This document shows, in pieces, positions 61,901-64,000 of a stretch of DNA of 64,000 nucleotides. The notes under the pieces are model-generated. The model searched no databases, was not told where the DNA came from, and worked only from the letters and a program-made list of their open reading frames with translations. The stretch comes from Pedobacter changchengzhani (lineage in GTDB: Bacteria > Bacteroidota > Bacteroidia > Sphingobacteriales > Sphingobacteriaceae): NCBI RefSeq assembly GCF_004354365.1, contig NZ_SJCY01000003.1:310001-374000 (forward strand), written 5' to 3'. Each line of letters opens with the position of its first letter. Position 1 is the first letter of the stretch. Position numbers and translations under genes: made by a program.

Positions 61901-62264
61901 AAATTATGCTTTAGATTATCTTACAAAATTAAGCCAACATCCAAGTATAAATGTGCAGGCATTTGTAAGTAATTATCTTTCAATTTATGTTAAGGAAAAT
62001 CCAGATTTACTGCAGGAATTAACATTTTACTTTCGCTCAGTACTTACCCGTGTAAATAGAGGCAGGGTTGCGAAGGATAGAGTATTTAGTTTTTTATATA
62101 ATGAATCATTGAAAAATTTGGAGACTGCAATTTGGGTAGTAACTATTTTGGATGATGTATCTGCGCAAACTACGGTACAGGATAAGGCAAGTTGCATAGA
62201 TATTTTAACGAGAATCAAAAAACTTTATCCTAATGTGGATATGCACCTCATGATTAAAAATTAA
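58938..62264 (+). CDS. WGR-domain protein with long helical-repeat body, retron-associated
   Basis: 1,108 residues. The N-terminal WGR domain (about 1-85) reads LIQQSKLFFKEGKSDKVYEI, then FLVNFRYGRRGAVLKEGTKT; the family W is Y here (YGRRG). WGR domains bind nucleic acid ends in PARPs. The remainder is alpha-helical and HEAT/ARM-like, with repeating hydrophobic patterns in blocks such as EVRQNGIELLNQYPDGFLAK and IRQWCWNYFKGNLERIHDEK. A low-complexity stretch lies at about 440-520. No nuclease or ATPase motif was found. It resembles E. coli MolR/YehI-type WGR proteins in layout. It sits 12 bp after the RT and 4 bp before the SWIM gene, so one operon. Confidence 0.85.
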   Translation: MKLIQQSKLFFKEGKSDKVYEIDICELSPNEFLVNFRYGRRGAVLKEGTKTPVALSKEKADLLFADLENEKRKKGYQTETEVFMELPSLEAVDPSTVNGAILQRLQDAVVGKNSFKTEWKTSRVIWKAGVLDVKEAIPFIIKLATRGDEMQTYCSLWALIKLKADLAEPLFNSIANNIKQKSHITNLAWEGLLSVCSEEEKLKKVEILLEKLPAEVRFAIETNDLNLLGNYFSQSTIDKDVEYFTNLYVLAKVYTQLLPILNNTLKSWEFRPPYFRNIRAIYKLAQSRNDEKTLAILSYRFEKQKAMFKRTVSLDSTSKRYLTVIDESISVGSELKRKDSKLAFSTFTKNYFQKNAVEHFKNAGAFNNDGSYLRLAVNTLLQYTESDYSIAEEKPLSDYGRYDYDSKRYSFLLIKYPECAESLLLSTILFGNDPNRKLQPNLKFITSSRSVTSNNYYYRPNQAEEVPIVAVQPDSVTANSSMIDTAKSIFKSLFGKKNLDADLVPQNEYQPEPIVQHKKVELTRFELYPELWDARPEAYVQLLMQAQMNIIHLFAYNRIKEHPKYEEIAQQFDQHGILQLLNSIFELPNQFGFEVLKKRETEFVQISQFVAEVNGSNSASARDWAQCLVNDNPVFYFNDIDFVLSFIFNTRSESNLWINESLEKHTFSEEKIQAVLGKAITEMLHFENTIENNLKAKTAIVRLNSIAESQMEKISWTIVQQLISSALDANKILAGKILLIKAKNVDPTDIPVSLTEIFLNNDLAEVRQNGIELLNQYPDGFLAKNLDFICNLIDVYYDDVAEKVFAVIKKLLIHNTEIGNKLIPYFAYALMRKEKFEGAHVRISQFLLNDLKPYWNSGLFPKDITKLLHAQYRITHLAGYEILKGFNNPGSFSLRQIISFGSHEILAIRQWCWNYFKGNLERIHDEKDQSLYLLDAKWEDTRAFAFNFFRTEFKEDDWDPDILIGIVDSIRPDVESFGKEMITKYFDSNYALDYLTKLSQHPSINVQAFVSNYLSIYVKENPDLLQELTFYFRSVLTRVNRGRVAKDRVFSFLYNESLKNLETAIWVVTILDDVSAQTTVQDKASCIDILTRIKKLYPNVDMHLMIKN

Positions 62265-62268
62265 AGCT

Positions 62269-63927
62269 ATGTTATTCAATTATAAATACAGGGGAAATAC
62301 CTCCATCAGTAATGATTTGAATGGAACGGCAATGAATTTTGCGCCAGATACATTTCGCGACCCAACATTTTTTGTTGGCAAGCTTAACAAGAAAATAGCT
62401 TTCCGAGAGGCCATATCTGCACTACATGATGTAGTTGTTTCTGATCTTCGTTATAAGCCGAAGGATAGGATTGAATATAAGGCATGGGCTGCCGAGCAAG
62501 AAATGCTTTGGCTAGGAGAATATATGGCCGGTTTTCAAATTGAAGAAGTTAGGCTAAGGATTGAAGAACTGCGTGCAGAAATAAAGCAAATTCATAAAGA
62601 AAAAGACCGCGTTCTTGGTCCTTTTAACAAAGCAAAACTAACATATTTTGATTATTTATATAAAAATGACAAAGATGCATGGTTTGTGCTTGATCCAGTA
62701 ATTACTGTTCATCCCGACGAACTGTTTTTTGAATGTTTTAGTCAAGATGAATCCTCGTACGGCAAATTGAGTTGCAATTACAATGTTTTTACAGAAATTG
62801 ATGATTTTAAATGTGGCACAACCAACATCGACTATTCTGCAGAATTGTATGGAGAATTTCAAAAGATAAGAGGCTACAAAGACACCGTATTTAAGATAGA
62901 TCCATCGGGATTTGAAACAAAAACAACAAACGAAGAGGTTTATAAAGAAGTAAAAATTGATCTACCTGATTCTTGGGTGAGGGGTTTTTTACAAGTAAGT
63001 ACCGCCATGACATTGCCGGCTACAACTTTTGAACTTCATCCAATGGATGTTTTTAGCCTTTGCCAATATTTGCGGCGTTTTAAAGAAAGTAACGGCCCTC
63101 GTGCTTTGCGCTTCATTTTGGAGCCGGGAAAACCGATTCGTTTGGTTATAGAGCCCTGGTATGATACGTTAACATTTAGTCGTTCCATTTACATGGGCAA
63201 CGAAGATAAGACCATCAGGATATGGGGCAGGCGAAGGTTGATGATACTCGAACGATTGATCCCAATCGCTAAAAGCTTTAAAGTTTCACTTCTAGGATCT
63301 GGTTTGCCATCGTTTTTTATGGCAGATCTTGGAGATATGACCTTCACGCTTGGTTTATCAGGTTGGACAACTAACGACTGGAGTAGGGCAGGAAATTTTG
63401 ATTTAATGGCTCCTCGTGGAAATGTGGATTTGTTAACTAAACAGAAAATATTTAATAGTTTAAAAGAAACTTGGTTTGCATCTGCAGACGATCTTGCAAA
63501 GAAATTAGGACTGAGCACCTCAGTTATCGGGTCTTCGTTAACTTCGTACACACAGGCTGGAAGAGTAATATACGATTTGAAAAAAGGTGTGTATCGTTTA
63601 AGGGAACTAAGCCAGGAGCCTTTGGATTTTGCTACACTACGTTTTAGTAGCGAACAGGAAAAAATCGCCACAGCTTATTTGCAAGAAGATCGGGTAAAAA
63701 TTACTACGCTCATAAAAAATGATGTTTTAGAAATAAAGGGTAAAGTGAAAGGGAAAAGTGAAACTTTTACCACGCTAGCACTCATTGATAAAGATCAGCG
63801 ACTAATTGATGGATTTTGTGATTGTGCTTTTTTTCAGGCTAATAAAATGAAAAAAGGACCATGCGAACATATATTGGCAACTCGTATGAAGTTGCAATCA
63901 GGTATTGTTGAGTTTTCGAGTAATTAA
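62269..63927 (+). CDS. SWIM zinc-finger and winged-helix protein, retron-associated
   Basis: 552 residues. The C-terminal SWIM finger is C517-x-C519-x12-C532-x-H534 (GFCDCAFF.. KKGPCEHILATRMK), a zinc-binding, nucleic-acid or protein interaction motif. A winged-helix-like region precedes it (about 390-450: QKIFNSLKETWFASADDLAK, KLGLSTSVIGSSLTSYTQAG). The N half (about 1-380) is not assigned to a family. It is the third protein gene of the retron operon. In other bacteria SWIM and WGR proteins sit with MoxR ATPase and VWA genes, which may lie beyond the right edge. The last 73 bp of the window hold nothing recognisable. Confidence 0.85.
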   Translation: MLFNYKYRGNTSISNDLNGTAMNFAPDTFRDPTFFVGKLNKKIAFREAISALHDVVVSDLRYKPKDRIEYKAWAAEQEMLWLGEYMAGFQIEEVRLRIEELRAEIKQIHKEKDRVLGPFNKAKLTYFDYLYKNDKDAWFVLDPVITVHPDELFFECFSQDESSYGKLSCNYNVFTEIDDFKCGTTNIDYSAELYGEFQKIRGYKDTVFKIDPSGFETKTTNEEVYKEVKIDLPDSWVRGFLQVSTAMTLPATTFELHPMDVFSLCQYLRRFKESNGPRALRFILEPGKPIRLVIEPWYDTLTFSRSIYMGNEDKTIRIWGRRRLMILERLIPIAKSFKVSLLGSGLPSFFMADLGDMTFTLGLSGWTTNDWSRAGNFDLMAPRGNVDLLTKQKIFNSLKETWFASADDLAKKLGLSTSVIGSSLTSYTQAGRVIYDLKKGVYRLRELSQEPLDFATLRFSSEQEKIATAYLQEDRVKITTLIKNDVLEIKGKVKGKSETFTTLALIDKDQRLIDGFCDCAFFQANKMKKGPCEHILATRMKLQSGIVEFSSN

Positions 63928-64000
63928 TTTTTTTTGGTTGATAAGGTTTGAGTGTTAATAATTTGTGCTGAAATTGATTTAGCCTAAATTGTAAAGCATC

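Noticed and set aside
63189..63671. 160-codon leftward frame inside the SWIM gene
   Set aside because: Antisense to an intact operon gene whose frame carries the SWIM motif.

Overview
The window is a chromosomal segment of a Bacteroidota bacterium, most likely Sphingobacteriaceae (Pedobacter-like). Evidence: low-GC, A/T-rich intergenic DNA; few Shine-Dalgarno sequences; many -7 boxes of the Bacteroidota primary-sigma type (TAnnTTTG) just upstream of start codons; family-typical proteins (DUF4296 and DUF2851 proteins, a CarboxypepD_reg-like TonB-dependent receptor, a LytTR regulator paired with a Reg_prop beta-propeller sensor); and a futalosine-pathway gene (mqnC). Most of the window is ordinary core genome. 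Accessory features sit in the intergenic repeats, the sigma-factor locus near 35-38 kb, the tandem CHAT genes at 20-30 kb, and the right end.

Layout. 1-2.4 kb: leftward two-component pair (propeller sensor cut by the window edge, LytTR response regulator). 2.5-4.2 kb: two exported ferritin-like proteins, followed by an 80-bp tandem repeat. 4.9-10.9 kb: mqnC, an M16 peptidase pair, ppnP, guaB. 10.9-12 kb: nested repeats carrying terminator hairpins. 12.2-20.3 kb: TonB receptor, LOG-family hydrolase, MaoC hydratase, carboxyltransferase, a small SecA-NBD2-like protein, a DUF3060 protein, trxB. 20.4-30.4 kb: two tandem secreted TPR-CHAT proteins of about 1,600 residues. 30.5-35.1 kb: simple-repeat tract, lgt, an IMPase-family gene, nfu, purB. 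35.3-37.8 kb: an ECF sigma factor, a fused anti-sigma/trypsin-like protease, and two near-identical lipoproteins. Four copies of one promoter motif (GGGTTAC, 15-16 bp, GTATTAA) tie these together as a probable autoregulated envelope-stress unit. 37.9-48.6 kb: peroxiredoxin, THUMP-like methyltransferase, aspartate kinase, GNAT, YggS, DUF4296, mutS2, CoA-transferase A/B, EamA exporter. 48.9-56.7 kb: DUF2851, PspC, ankyrin, ftsK, LolA-like and MBL-fold genes, then tRNA-Leu(GAG).

Right end (56.8-64 kb), the most notable part. Immediately after tRNA-Leu lies a retron-type operon. It has a structured noncoding RNA with an a1/a2 pairing, two small msr-like hairpins and a perfect 25-bp msd-like stem. 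A retron reverse transcriptase follows (NAxxH, YADD and VTG motifs, plus an unusual N-terminal extension of about 130 residues). Two tightly packed large genes come next: a 1,108-residue WGR-domain protein and a 552-residue winged-helix/SWIM zinc-finger protein. This reads as a candidate anti-phage retron with a WGR + SWIM effector module, and it may continue past the right edge.
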